A stretch of 33,397 nucleotides of DNA from Planktomarina sp. (lineage in GTDB: Bacteria > Pseudomonadota > Alphaproteobacteria > Rhodobacterales > Rhodobacteraceae), in the NCBI GenBank assembly GCA_016780825.1, contig JADHLF010000028.1, positions 1 through 33,397 on the forward strand. Reading direction: 5' to 3'. The translations under genes were made by a program, and so were the position numbers. This document shows positions 15,960 through 23,460 of the stretch, one piece after another. Within the stretch, counting starts at the first letter, position 1, and each line of letters starts with the position of its first letter. The notes beneath the pieces are model-generated. The model was not told where the DNA came from, ran no database searches, and was given only the letters and a program-made list of their open reading frames with translations.

Positions 15960-17552
15960 GTGCGGCGCGCGGTGACACAGACAGAAGCCTCAACCGCCAA
16001 ACACCTGCATCTAGAGGCTTTGGCGCGGGTCGAGCGGGCCGCAGCGGAGGCGTCTCAAGGCGGCGGTGACGCGGCGCGCGCCCGCCATCTGGCGCGTGGA
16101 AAAATGTTGCCGCGCGACCGGGTTGCCAATCTCTTGGATCCCGGCAGCGCATTTTTAGAAATTGGGGCCACCGCCGCCCATGGCATGTATGAGGGCGCGG
16201 CACCCTGCGCTGGGCTCATCACCGGGGTCGGCACAGTGCATGGACGCCAAGTTATGGTGATTTGCAATGACGCTACGGTGAAAGGCGGCACCTATTATCC
16301 GATGACCGTGAAAAAACATCTGCGCGCCCAAGAAATTGCCCAGGAGTGCCATCTGCCCGTCGTGTCTTTGGTCGACAGCGGCGGGGCAAATTTGCCCAAC
16401 CAAGATGAGGTTTTCCCAGACAGGGATCATTTTGGCCGCATTTTTTATAATCAGGCCCAGATGTCTGCCAAAGGCTTGGCGCAGATTGCTGTGGTGATGG
16501 GGTCGTGTACGGCCGGCGGCGCCTATGTGCCGGCCATGGCGGATGTGTCGATCATCGTCAAAGAGCAGGGGACAATTTTTCTGGCAGGGCCGCCATTGGT
16601 CAAAGCGGCCACAGGCGAGGTGGTATCGGCCGAAGATTTGGGCGGCGGAGATGTGCACACGCGCCTGTCGGGCGTGGCCGATTATTTGGCGGAGGATGAC
16701 AGCCATGCTCTGGCTCTGGCGCGCGAAGCGGTGCGCCACTTACCAAGCCGGGCGCCCCAAGGCGCCTTTGCGCCGGCGGGCGACGCGCAAGCGCCGAGTA
16801 TGGATGATATTTTCGATGTGATCCCAAGCGATTTAACCACGCCCTATGATATTCGCGATGTGATTTGCCGCTTGACCGACGGTGGGGCGTTTGATGAATT
16901 TAAAGCGCGGTTTGGCACCACTTTGGTCACGGGGTTTGCGCATATTGAGGGCATGCCGGTGGGCATTGTCGCCAATAATGGCGTGTTGTTTTCTGAGGCG
17001 GCGCAAAAGGGTGCGCATTTTGTTGAACTCTGCTCCCAGCGCAAAACCCCCCTCATCTTTTTGCAAAACATTACCGGATTTATGGTGGGGCAGAAATATG
17101 AAAACGAGGGCATCGCACGCCATGGGGCGAAAATGGTCACGGCGGTTGCCTGCACCTCTGTGCCGAAAATTACCATGATTGTGGGGGGAAGCTACGGGGC
17201 GGGCAACTACGGCATGGCGGGCCGTGCCTTTCAGCCGCGGTTTTTATGGAGCTGGCCCACATCGCGCACAGCTGTGATGGGGGGAGCACAAGCGGCCGGC
17301 GTTTTGGCCACGGTGAAACGTGACGCGATTGAGCGGGCGGGAGGCAGCTGGAGCGCCGCGCAAGAAGCTGCGTTCAAACAGCCGACGCTTGAGATGTTTG
17401 AGCGGCAATCCGATCCGCTCTACGCCAGCGCGCGATTGTGGGACGATGGGGTGATTGATCCGAGAGACAGCCGCAAGGTCTTGGCTTTGTCACTGCGCGC
17501 CGCGCTCAATGCTCCGATCCAAGAAACGAAATTTGGCGTCTTTAGGATGTAA
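15960..17552 (+). CDS. mccB: Methylcrotonoyl-CoA carboxylase, beta (carboxyltransferase) subunit
   Basis: The 530-residue crotonase-fold carboxyltransferase moves carboxyl from biotin to 3-methylcrotonyl-CoA, giving 3-methylglutaconyl-CoA. Recognised segments: NDATVKGGTYYPMTVKKHLR, SLVDSGGANLPNQ, GSCTAGGAYVPAM and, in the C-terminal half, GSYGAGNYGMAGRAF. These favour MCC over propionyl-CoA carboxylase beta. The start is a GTG directly after the preceding TAG; a second GTG at 15972 is possible and neither has a strong Shine-Dalgarno. It lies between two unknown genes and acts with mccA, 470 bp downstream. Confidence 0.95.
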   Translation: MRRAVTQTEASTAKHLHLEALARVERAAAEASQGGGDAARARHLARGKMLPRDRVANLLDPGSAFLEIGATAAHGMYEGAAPCAGLITGVGTVHGRQVMVICNDATVKGGTYYPMTVKKHLRAQEIAQECHLPVVSLVDSGGANLPNQDEVFPDRDHFGRIFYNQAQMSAKGLAQIAVVMGSCTAGGAYVPAMADVSIIVKEQGTIFLAGPPLVKAATGEVVSAEDLGGGDVHTRLSGVADYLAEDDSHALALAREAVRHLPSRAPQGAFAPAGDAQAPSMDDIFDVIPSDLTTPYDIRDVICRLTDGGAFDEFKARFGTTLVTGFAHIEGMPVGIVANNGVLFSEAAQKGAHFVELCSQRKTPLIFLQNITGFMVGQKYENEGIARHGAKMVTAVACTSVPKITMIVGGSYGAGNYGMAGRAFQPRFLWSWPTSRTAVMGGAQAAGVLATVKRDAIERAGGSWSAAQEAAFKQPTLEMFERQSDPLYASARLWDDGVIDPRDSRKVLALSLRAALNAPIQETKFGVFRM

Positions 17553-17556
17553 TGAC

Positions 17557-18027
17557 ATGAATGATGAAACAAAAGTCATGACCCAGCCGGACAGTTTTGG
17601 CCGCCATTGGGTCTATGTCACCGAGGCGCAGGTGCGCGCTCATGCCAAAGGCCGTTTTGGTCTGGCCATTTGGGCGATTTGCCTTTGGTTTGTGGTCGTT
17701 GGAGGTCTTGAGATTGTCCTGGGCAGCAGCAGCTCATTGCCACGTTTGGTCTTCGGGGTGGTGTTGTTTTTGACCGGCGCGGGCCTCGTGCTGCGCAACC
17801 GGCAAGCTTATCTCGCGGCCTTATTTGTACCGATGATTTTTCTGATCCGCTTTTTTAGCCAAGCCTCGGGCTATGGCGGGCTATTGAGCGGTCCGGCGCA
17901 ATATTACGATCTGTGCAACGCGTTGGTGGTCGTGGGGGGATGTTTTTATCTGTTTGAGGGGGATCGCCCCAATTTCATTTTCCGGCGGCGCTACCGCAGC
18001 TATCACGCTGAAAGCTTGCAGAAATGA
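17557..18027 (+). CDS. Four-TM membrane protein of unknown function
   Basis: The 156-residue protein has a hydrophilic N-terminus of about 35 residues, then four hydrophobic segments (near LAIWAICLWFVVVGGL, LVFGVVLFLTGAGLVL, AALFVPMIFLIRFF and CNALVVVGGCFYLF) and a basic C-terminal tail (FRRRYRSYHAE). The start is the ATG 4 nt after the mccB stop; a longer frame to 17455 would run inside mccB. Its stop overlaps the mccA start (ATGA). I do not recognise a family. Its position between the two carboxylase subunit genes suggests co-expression with leucine catabolism, not a known role in it. Confidence 0.8.
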   Translation: MNDETKVMTQPDSFGRHWVYVTEAQVRAHAKGRFGLAIWAICLWFVVVGGLEIVLGSSSSLPRLVFGVVLFLTGAGLVLRNRQAYLAALFVPMIFLIRFFSQASGYGGLLSGPAQYYDLCNALVVVGGCFYLFEGDRPNFIFRRRYRSYHAESLQK

Positions 18028-19955
18028 TTGAAAAACTGCTGATCGCCAACCGCGGGGAAATTGCCTGCCGCATTGCCCGCTCTGCCCGTGAGATGGGCAT
18101 TGCCACTCTGGCCATCGCCTCGGAGGCGGATGAAGAGGCGCTGCATGTGCAGTCTTGCGATGAGGTGGTATATCTGGGCGGTCACAGCCCGGCTGAGAGC
18201 TATTTGCGCCGCGATGCGATTATCGACGCGGCCCGAGCGCGCGGCGCCGATGCGGTTCATCCGGGGTATGGGTTTTTGTCCGAAGATCCTGACTTTGCCC
18301 AAGCGGTGCAAGAGGCAGGCCTGATCTGGGTCGGCCCGCCCGCTTCGGCCATTCGGGCCATGGGGCTTAAAGATGCGGCAAAGGCTTTGATGCAAAAGGC
18401 TGGAGTTCCGATTGTGCCGGGATATCACGGTGAGGGGCAATCTTTGCAGGTGCTCCAGCAGGCCGCCGCAGAGATTGGCTATCCCATACTCATCAAGGCG
18501 GTGGCGGGCGGTGGCGGCAAGGGCATGCGCCGGGTAGACCGGCCCGAGGACTTCGCGGCGCATCTGGCCTCTGCCCAATCCGAAGCGCAAGGCGCCTTTG
18601 GCAATGCGCGGGTCTTGATTGAAAAATTCATTGCCAACCCGCGCCATATTGAAATCCAAGTATTTGGCGATGGGCAGAAGGCTTTGCATCTGTATGAGCG
18701 GGATTGCTCTTTGCAACGCCGTCATCAAAAGGTGATCGAGGAGGCGCCAGCGCCGCATATGCCAAATGCGGTTCGCGATGCCATGGGGCGGGCGGCTGTG
18801 CGGGCCGCTGAGGCGATTGGCTACGCCAGCGCAGGCACGGTTGAATTTATCGTCGATGGCAGCGCCCCCCTGCAGGAGGACAGCTTTTATTTTATGGAAA
18901 TGAACACCCGTTTGCAGGTGGAGCATCCTGTGACCGAGGAGATTTTAGGAATAGACTTGGTGGCCTGGCAGCTTGAGGTTGCGGCGGGCGGGCTTTTGCC
19001 CCTCAAACAAGAGCAAGTCCAGGCACAGGGCCATTCCATCGAGGCGCGGCTTTATGCGGAGGATTCCGCTCAGGGCTTTTTGCCCTCAATTGGCCAGTTG
19101 CATCATCTGACCTTTGGACCTGGGTTGCGTGTAGAGACAGGGGTGGCGCAGGGGGGGCAGGTCACCCCCTATTATGATCCGATGATCGCAAAGCTCATCG
19201 CCACGGGCCCAGATCGGGCCAGCGCGCTCAGGCGGTTGCTGCGGGGATTGGGATTGACCCAGATTGCGGGTCTCAAGACCAATCGTGATTTTTTGATCGC
19301 GCTTTTGCAGCACGAGGATTTTGTGGCCGGCACATTTGATACGGGGTTGATTGCGCGTGATATGGAGGCGCTCACTCGGGCGTCCGAACCCGCGCCGGAA
19401 GATTGGGCAAGGGCTGCTCTTTGCGCCATGGGCCTGTTGGACACGGGCCGCGATCGGCCGGGTGATGCGGGTTTCACGCTGTTCACCCCTCTGCGCCAAA
19501 GCCTGACGTTGCGCCATCAAGATCAGCTGCAAACTGTGCAGGCGAGCCTGCGCCCCGGGGGGCAGGCTGTGGTTGATGTGGCCGGAGAGATCTTGGCATG
19601 GGGCGCGCGCGACATGGGCCAGAGGCCCGCGGTCTTGGCCGCTGGAAAGGTCTATCTCTTTGACGGGCAAACTTTGGTGTTTGATGTGATGGATCCTTTG
19701 AAGCGCATTGCGAGCGTTCAAAGCGACGGGGCGATCACGGCGCCGATGCCCGGCTTGGTCAAGCAGGTATTCGTGCGCGCGGGTCAAGAGGTTGCGGCTG
19801 GTGATCCGATTGTCGTTCTTGAAGCGATGAAGATGCAGCATACGCTCTGCGCAGATTTCGCGGGACGGGTTGAAAATTTGACGGCGCGGCAAGATCAACA
19901 AGTGGATGCGGGCGTGGTTTTGGCGGTGATTGAAGCGGCACCGGAGGAGGCATGA
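18024..19955 (+). CDS. mccA: Methylcrotonoyl-CoA carboxylase, alpha (biotin) subunit
   Basis: The 643-residue subunit has an N-terminal biotin carboxylase domain (LIANRGEIACRI, HPGYGFLSED, the ATP-grasp loop VAGGGGKGMRRV, and MNTRLQVEHPVTE) and a C-terminal biotinyl domain with K603 in EAMKM. It uses ATP and bicarbonate to charge biotin for MccB. The region between is a linker of the BT type. It overlaps the upstream membrane-protein gene and the downstream lyase gene by 4 nt each. Alone it could be a propionyl- or acetyl-CoA carboxylase alpha subunit; the operon makes MCC the sound call. Confidence 0.95.
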   Translation: MIEKLLIANRGEIACRIARSAREMGIATLAIASEADEEALHVQSCDEVVYLGGHSPAESYLRRDAIIDAARARGADAVHPGYGFLSEDPDFAQAVQEAGLIWVGPPASAIRAMGLKDAAKALMQKAGVPIVPGYHGEGQSLQVLQQAAAEIGYPILIKAVAGGGGKGMRRVDRPEDFAAHLASAQSEAQGAFGNARVLIEKFIANPRHIEIQVFGDGQKALHLYERDCSLQRRHQKVIEEAPAPHMPNAVRDAMGRAAVRAAEAIGYASAGTVEFIVDGSAPLQEDSFYFMEMNTRLQVEHPVTEEILGIDLVAWQLEVAAGGLLPLKQEQVQAQGHSIEARLYAEDSAQGFLPSIGQLHHLTFGPGLRVETGVAQGGQVTPYYDPMIAKLIATGPDRASALRRLLRGLGLTQIAGLKTNRDFLIALLQHEDFVAGTFDTGLIARDMEALTRASEPAPEDWARAALCAMGLLDTGRDRPGDAGFTLFTPLRQSLTLRHQDQLQTVQASLRPGGQAVVDVAGEILAWGARDMGQRPAVLAAGKVYLFDGQTLVFDVMDPLKRIASVQSDGAITAPMPGLVKQVFVRAGQEVAAGDPIVVLEAMKMQHTLCADFAGRVENLTARQDQQVDAGVVLAVIEAAPEEA

Positions 19956-20848
19956 TGGATCAGGCGGTGGAGATTTTTGAGGTTGGCCCGCGTGATGGGC
20001 TGCAAAATGAACCGGCCTTTATTTCTTCGGAGGATAAAATCGCCCTGACTCAGGCTTTGGCGCACGCCGGTCTGCTGCGGATCGAATGCGCCAGTTTTGT
20101 AAGCCCCAAATGGGTGCCGCAAATGGCAGATGCGGCGCAGGTCGTGGAGGGGGCGATGCCAAGCGCAGCGCAGCTCTATGCTCTTGCTCCCAATATGCGC
20201 GGTTTGCGTGCGGCTTTGGGGACCCCGGTCGGGGGCCTGTGTGTGTTCATCGCGGCCACCGAAGGCTTTAGCCGCGCCAATACGAATATTTCACTTTCGG
20301 GGGCTGAGGAGCGGGTGCGAGAGGTGATTGCGGCCTTTAAGACGGAGGCGCCGACGGGGGTGCGTCTGCGCGGATATATTTCCTGCGTCACCGAATGCCC
20401 CTATGACGGGCCCGTCTCGCCCTCTGAAGTGGCGCGTCTTGCTGAGCTGCTGCATCGCGCGGGCTGTGATGAAATCTCCCTCGGCGATACCATAGGCACG
20501 GCCTATCCTGAGCAGGTGGCGCGCATGTTGGAGGCTGTGGTGCAAAGGGTGCCTGCTGAAGCATTGGCTGGGCATTTTCACGATACGGCGGGACGGGCCT
20601 TGGCCAATATTGATACCTCACTCGATTACGGGGTGCGGATCTTTGATGCCACCATTGCGGGACTGGGTGGCTGTCCCTATGCGCCCGGTGCGAAGGGCAA
20701 TGTGGATACCGAATTGGTCTACGACCATCTGATCGCCCGCGGCTATGCGGTATCGGGCAATCCAGATCGCGCCCGTTTGGCGCAGGCCGCCCGTTTGGCG
20801 CGACATATTCTGGGACGCACGGAAGAGGGTGCCGAAGATGCAATTTGA
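19952..20848 (+). CDS. mvaB: Hydroxymethylglutaryl-CoA lyase
   Basis: Cleaves HMG-CoA to acetoacetate and acetyl-CoA, the last step of the leucine pathway. The 298-residue TIM-barrel protein shows EVGPRDGLQNE (catalytic Arg and metal-binding Asp), the HFHDT metal motif (GHFHDTAGRAL) and the C-terminal signature GGCPYAPGAKGN with the flexible-loop Cys. The start overlaps the mccA stop (ATGATG); either ATG is possible. The 3' end overlaps liuC by 11 bp. Confidence 0.96.
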   Translation: MMDQAVEIFEVGPRDGLQNEPAFISSEDKIALTQALAHAGLLRIECASFVSPKWVPQMADAAQVVEGAMPSAAQLYALAPNMRGLRAALGTPVGGLCVFIAATEGFSRANTNISLSGAEERVREVIAAFKTEAPTGVRLRGYISCVTECPYDGPVSPSEVARLAELLHRAGCDEISLGDTIGTAYPEQVARMLEAVVQRVPAEALAGHFHDTAGRALANIDTSLDYGVRIFDATIAGLGGCPYAPGAKGNVDTELVYDHLIARGYAVSGNPDRARLAQAARLARHILGRTEEGAEDAI

Positions 20849-21623
20849 CACGATAGAGAGCGCCACCGATGCGCAGGGCGTTTGCACGGTGTGGCTGAAC
20901 CGGCCCGAGAAACACAATGCGCTGTCGGCACAGATGATCGACGAGCTGACCGAAATGGCAACGATATTGCACCAAGGGTCGGCGCGGGTTGTGGTTTTGG
21001 CCGCGCGCGGCCAAAGTTTTTGCGCCGGTGGGGATTTGCAGTGGATGCAGGGGCAGATGCAGGCGGATCGTGCAACCCGGCAATTGGGGGCGCGACGTCT
21101 TGCGGGGATGTTGCAGTCCTGGAACACGCTGCCGCAGCCGGTGATCGGGCGTATTCACGGCAATGCCTTTGGCGGCGGGGTGGGGCTTGCCTCGATCTGT
21201 GACGTGGCCATTGGGGTTGAGCGGGTTTGGATGGGGCTGACGGAAACCAAGCTTGGGCTGATTCCCGCAACCATTGGGCCATATGTCATTGCGCGCATGG
21301 GCGAGGCGGCGGCGCGGCGTGTGTTCATGTCTGCACGCAAGTTTTCTGCGCAGGAGGCGCAGAGCCTGGGGCTCTTGGCCAAGACCGTTGCCGAAGAGGC
21401 GCTTGACCAGGCGGTGACGGCAGAGGTGACACCCTATCTAAGCTGTGCGCCGGGGGCGGTGGCCGCGGCGAAGAAACTGGCGCGGGCGCTGGGGCCGGTT
21501 ATTGACGCGCAGACCATTGAAATGACGGTCACAGCTTTGATCGCGCAATGGGAAAGCCCGGAGGCAGAGGAGGGAATTGCGGCCTTCTTCGGCAAAACAG
21601 CGCCGCGCTGGCAGATCGGATGA
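20838..21623 (+). CDS. liuC: Enoyl-CoA hydratase family, probable methylglutaconyl-CoA hydratase
   Basis: The 261-residue crotonase-family protein has SFCAGGDLQWM for the first oxyanion-hole NH and HGNAFGGGVGL for the second, and a Glu in TETKLGLIPA at the catalytic position. In this operon it would hydrate 3-methylglutaconyl-CoA to HMG-CoA, filling the step between MCC and the lyase. The start is ATG 20838, inside the end of mvaB; the longer open frame from 20745 adds residues unlike the family and is rejected. Last gene of the operon. No clear terminator follows. Confidence 0.92.
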   Translation: MQFDTIESATDAQGVCTVWLNRPEKHNALSAQMIDELTEMATILHQGSARVVVLAARGQSFCAGGDLQWMQGQMQADRATRQLGARRLAGMLQSWNTLPQPVIGRIHGNAFGGGVGLASICDVAIGVERVWMGLTETKLGLIPATIGPYVIARMGEAAARRVFMSARKFSAQEAQSLGLLAKTVAEEALDQAVTAEVTPYLSCAPGAVAAAKKLARALGPVIDAQTIEMTVTALIAQWESPEAEEGIAAFFGKTAPRWQIG

Positions 21624-21656
21624 CCTGATTGGATAAATTTTTTGTAAGAGCCGCTG

Positions 21657-21670
21657 GGATTGCGCAATCC
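21657..21670. promoter_or_regulatory. Perfect 14-bp palindrome before the nuo promoter
   Basis: GGATTGCGCAATCC is its own reverse complement. It lies 33 nt after the liuC stop and ends 5 nt before the proposed nuo -35 box. It lacks a T-run, so it reads better as a protein site than as a terminator. Function is inferred. Confidence 0.4.
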
Positions 21671-21675
21671 GGGCG

Positions 21676-21704
21676 TTGACCCTTTTGAGCCCGACGCGTA
21701 GTAC
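21676..21704 (+). promoter_or_regulatory. Candidate sigma70-type promoter of the nuo operon
   Basis: TTGACC (21676-21681) and TAGTAC (21699-21704) are separated by 17 bp. The -35 matches the alphaproteobacterial consensus in five of six positions; the -10 is weaker (three of six). It lies in the only intergenic gap before nuoA and gives a leader of about 35 nt. A short palindrome TTGTG-C-CACAA (21715-21725) covers the expected start of transcription. Confidence 0.45.
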
Positions 21705-21747
21705 AGGCCACGAGTTGTGCCACAAGCGGCACATGTTAGGAGCCGAC

Positions 21748-22113
21748 GTGGAAAATATTGCACAGGATTATCTCCCGATATTGATGTTGCTGGCGGTGGC
21801 AATTGGATTGGGCATTGTTTTATTATTGGCGGCAGCCGTGGTCGCGGTGCGCAATCCAGATCCAGAAAAAGTCTCTGCCTATGAATGCGGGTTTAATGCA
21901 TTTGATGATGCACGGATGAAATTTGACGTGCGTTTCTATTTGGTCGCGATCTTGTTCATTATCTTTGATCTTGAAATCGCGTTTCTCTTCCCTTGGGCCG
22001 TCGCATTTCAGGATATCAGCATGCTGGCCTTTTGGTCGATGATGGCCTTCTTGGCGGTTCTGACCATCGGATTTGCTTATGAGTGGAAGAAGGGGGCTTT
22101 GGAATGGGAGTGA
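21748..22113 (+). CDS. nuoA: NADH-quinone oxidoreductase subunit A
   Basis: Three-TM membrane subunit of complex I (121 residues) lying beside NuoH at the quinone-site entrance. Diagnostic segments are YECGFNAFDDARMKFDVRFYLVAILFIIFDLE and the following FLFPWA. The start is GTG 21748 (MENIAQDYLP), fixed by AGGAG at 21738-21742 with 5 nt spacing; ATG 21733 would place the Shine-Dalgarno inside the gene. First gene of the operon. Its stop overlaps nuoB. Confidence 0.96.
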   Translation: MENIAQDYLPILMLLAVAIGLGIVLLLAAAVVAVRNPDPEKVSAYECGFNAFDDARMKFDVRFYLVAILFIIFDLEIAFLFPWAVAFQDISMLAFWSMMAFLAVLTIGFAYEWKKGALEWE

Positions 22114-22637
22114 TGGCAGGGGCGAATACCGCCGGCTTTGACCGTGACGTTGCCACAAGAGAGCTCAACAGCGAGCTTCAGGACAAAGGCTTTTTGGTCA
22201 CATCGACCGAAGATATCATCAATTGGGCGCGCACCGGCAGCCTGCATTGGATGACCTTTGGCCTGGCCTGTTGCGCTGTGGAGATGATGCATGCCTCCAC
22301 GCCGCGATACGATCTGGAACGTTTTGGCACGGCGCCACGGGCCAGTCCACGTCAGTCAGATTTGATGATTGTGGCTGGGACTTTGACAAATAAAATGGCG
22401 CCGGCTCTGCGCAAGGTTTATGACCAAATGCCCGAGCCGCGATATGTGATCTCGATGGGCTCCTGTGCCAACGGCGGCGGTTACTATCATTACAGCTACT
22501 CCGTTGTGCGGGGCTGTGACCGGATTGTGCCGGTAGACATCTATGTGCCGGGCTGCCCACCAACCGCAGAGGCGCTGCTTTACGGCATTTTGCAGCTTCA
22601 AAGAAAAATTCGCAGAACAGGAACGATCGTGAGGTAA
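22104..22637 (+). CDS. nuoB: NADH-quinone oxidoreductase subunit B
   Basis: Peripheral-arm subunit that holds terminal [4Fe-4S] cluster N2, the donor to ubiquinone. With start 22104 it has 177 residues, and its four ligands are C56 and C57 (LACCAVEM), C121 (SMGSCANGG) and C151 (VPGCPPTAE). The start is within nuoA (10 bp overlap), with a GGGGG run about 9 nt before it; ATG 22113 is a possible alternative but its spacing to GGAG is too short. Confidence 0.97.
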   Translation: MGVMAGANTAGFDRDVATRELNSELQDKGFLVTSTEDIINWARTGSLHWMTFGLACCAVEMMHASTPRYDLERFGTAPRASPRQSDLMIVAGTLTNKMAPALRKVYDQMPEPRYVISMGSCANGGGYYHYSYSVVRGCDRIVPVDIYVPGCPPTAEALLYGILQLQRKIRRTGTIVR

Positions 22638-22642
22638 AAGCT

Positions 22643-22849
22643 ATGAAAGTTGAGCTTGGTTCGGTTGTGACGTTAAAGAGTGGTGGTCCATTGATGACTG
22701 TGGAAGAATTGGGTGAACATGCGGACGCGCGCTGCGCGTGGTTCGTCGATTTGGCTGTGCATCGCGAATGGTTCGCCTTGGTTGCTCTGCAGCCTCAGGA
22801 TCCGCCGAAAGCTGGCGTCGCCTCTCCTGCTAAGAAAGCTGTTATATGA
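22643..22849 (+). CDS. Small DUF2158/YodC-like protein inside the nuo operon
   Basis: The 68-residue soluble protein begins MKVELGSVVTLKSGGPLMTV, the usual opening of DUF2158 (YodC-like) proteins, followed by WFVD and a short polar tail. The function of the family is not established. It begins 6 nt after the nuoB stop, and its TGA overlaps the nuoC ATG, so it is translated with complex I subunits. No cofactor motif or membrane segment is visible. It is not one of the 14 core subunits. Confidence 0.8.
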   Translation: MKVELGSVVTLKSGGPLMTVEELGEHADARCAWFVDLAVHREWFALVALQPQDPPKAGVASPAKKAVI

Positions 22850-23457
22850 CACAGGCATTACAAGAATTGGGTGCGTTGATTGCATCAAAACGGCCCGATT
22901 GCGTGCTGTCCTATGATGTAAGTTTTGACGAGTTGACCATTGAAGTCGCGCCGTCCAACATCGTTGGGTTGGTTGATTTTCTGAAGTCCAACCGCAGCTG
23001 CCGCTTTTCGACCTTAGTGGATATCACAGCGGTGGATTATCCGGGCCGGGAGAAACGCTTTGACGTCGTTTATCACTTGCTCAGCATGTATCAAAACCAC
23101 CGCGTGCGTCTGCGGGCCGCTGTGCGGGCCGATGACATGGTGGCCTCGATCGTGGAGATACATCCTTCGGCCAATTGGTTCGAACGTGAAGTTTTTGATA
23201 TGTTTGGGATACTCTTTTCGGGCCACCCGGATTTGCGCAGGTTGCTGACCGATTACGGATTTCGTGGCCATCCGCTGCGCAAGGATTTTCCAACCAGCGG
23301 CTATACGGAACTGCGCTACGACGAGGTGGAAAAGCGGGTGGTTTATGAGCCTGTGTCCTTGGTGCAGGAATACCGCCAATTCGACTTTATGTCCCCTTGG
23401 GAGGGCGCGAAATATGTGCTGCCGGGTGACGAGAAGACTGATGGGGCCAAGGGGTAA
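22846..23457 (+). CDS. nuoC: NADH-quinone oxidoreductase subunit C
   Basis: The 203-residue 30-kDa-type subunit of the connecting fragment contacts NuoD. Family signature: NWFEREVFDMFGILFSGHPDLRRLLTDYGFRGHPLRKDFP (positions about 106-145), with the conserved acidic and Arg residues intact. It is separate from NuoD, as in mitochondria and alphaproteobacteria, and not fused as in E. coli. The start overlaps the DUF2158 gene stop by 4 nt and depends on coupling, as the Shine-Dalgarno is weak. Confidence 0.96.
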   Translation: MTQALQELGALIASKRPDCVLSYDVSFDELTIEVAPSNIVGLVDFLKSNRSCRFSTLVDITAVDYPGREKRFDVVYHLLSMYQNHRVRLRAAVRADDMVASIVEIHPSANWFEREVFDMFGILFSGHPDLRRLLTDYGFRGHPLRKDFPTSGYTELRYDEVEKRVVYEPVSLVQEYRQFDFMSPWEGAKYVLPGDEKTDGAKG

Positions 23458-23460
23458 GCT

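Noticed and set aside
21657..21670. GGATTGCGCAATCC considered as the terminator of the leucine operon
   Set aside because: No loop bases and no following T-run; a protein-binding palindrome is the better reading.
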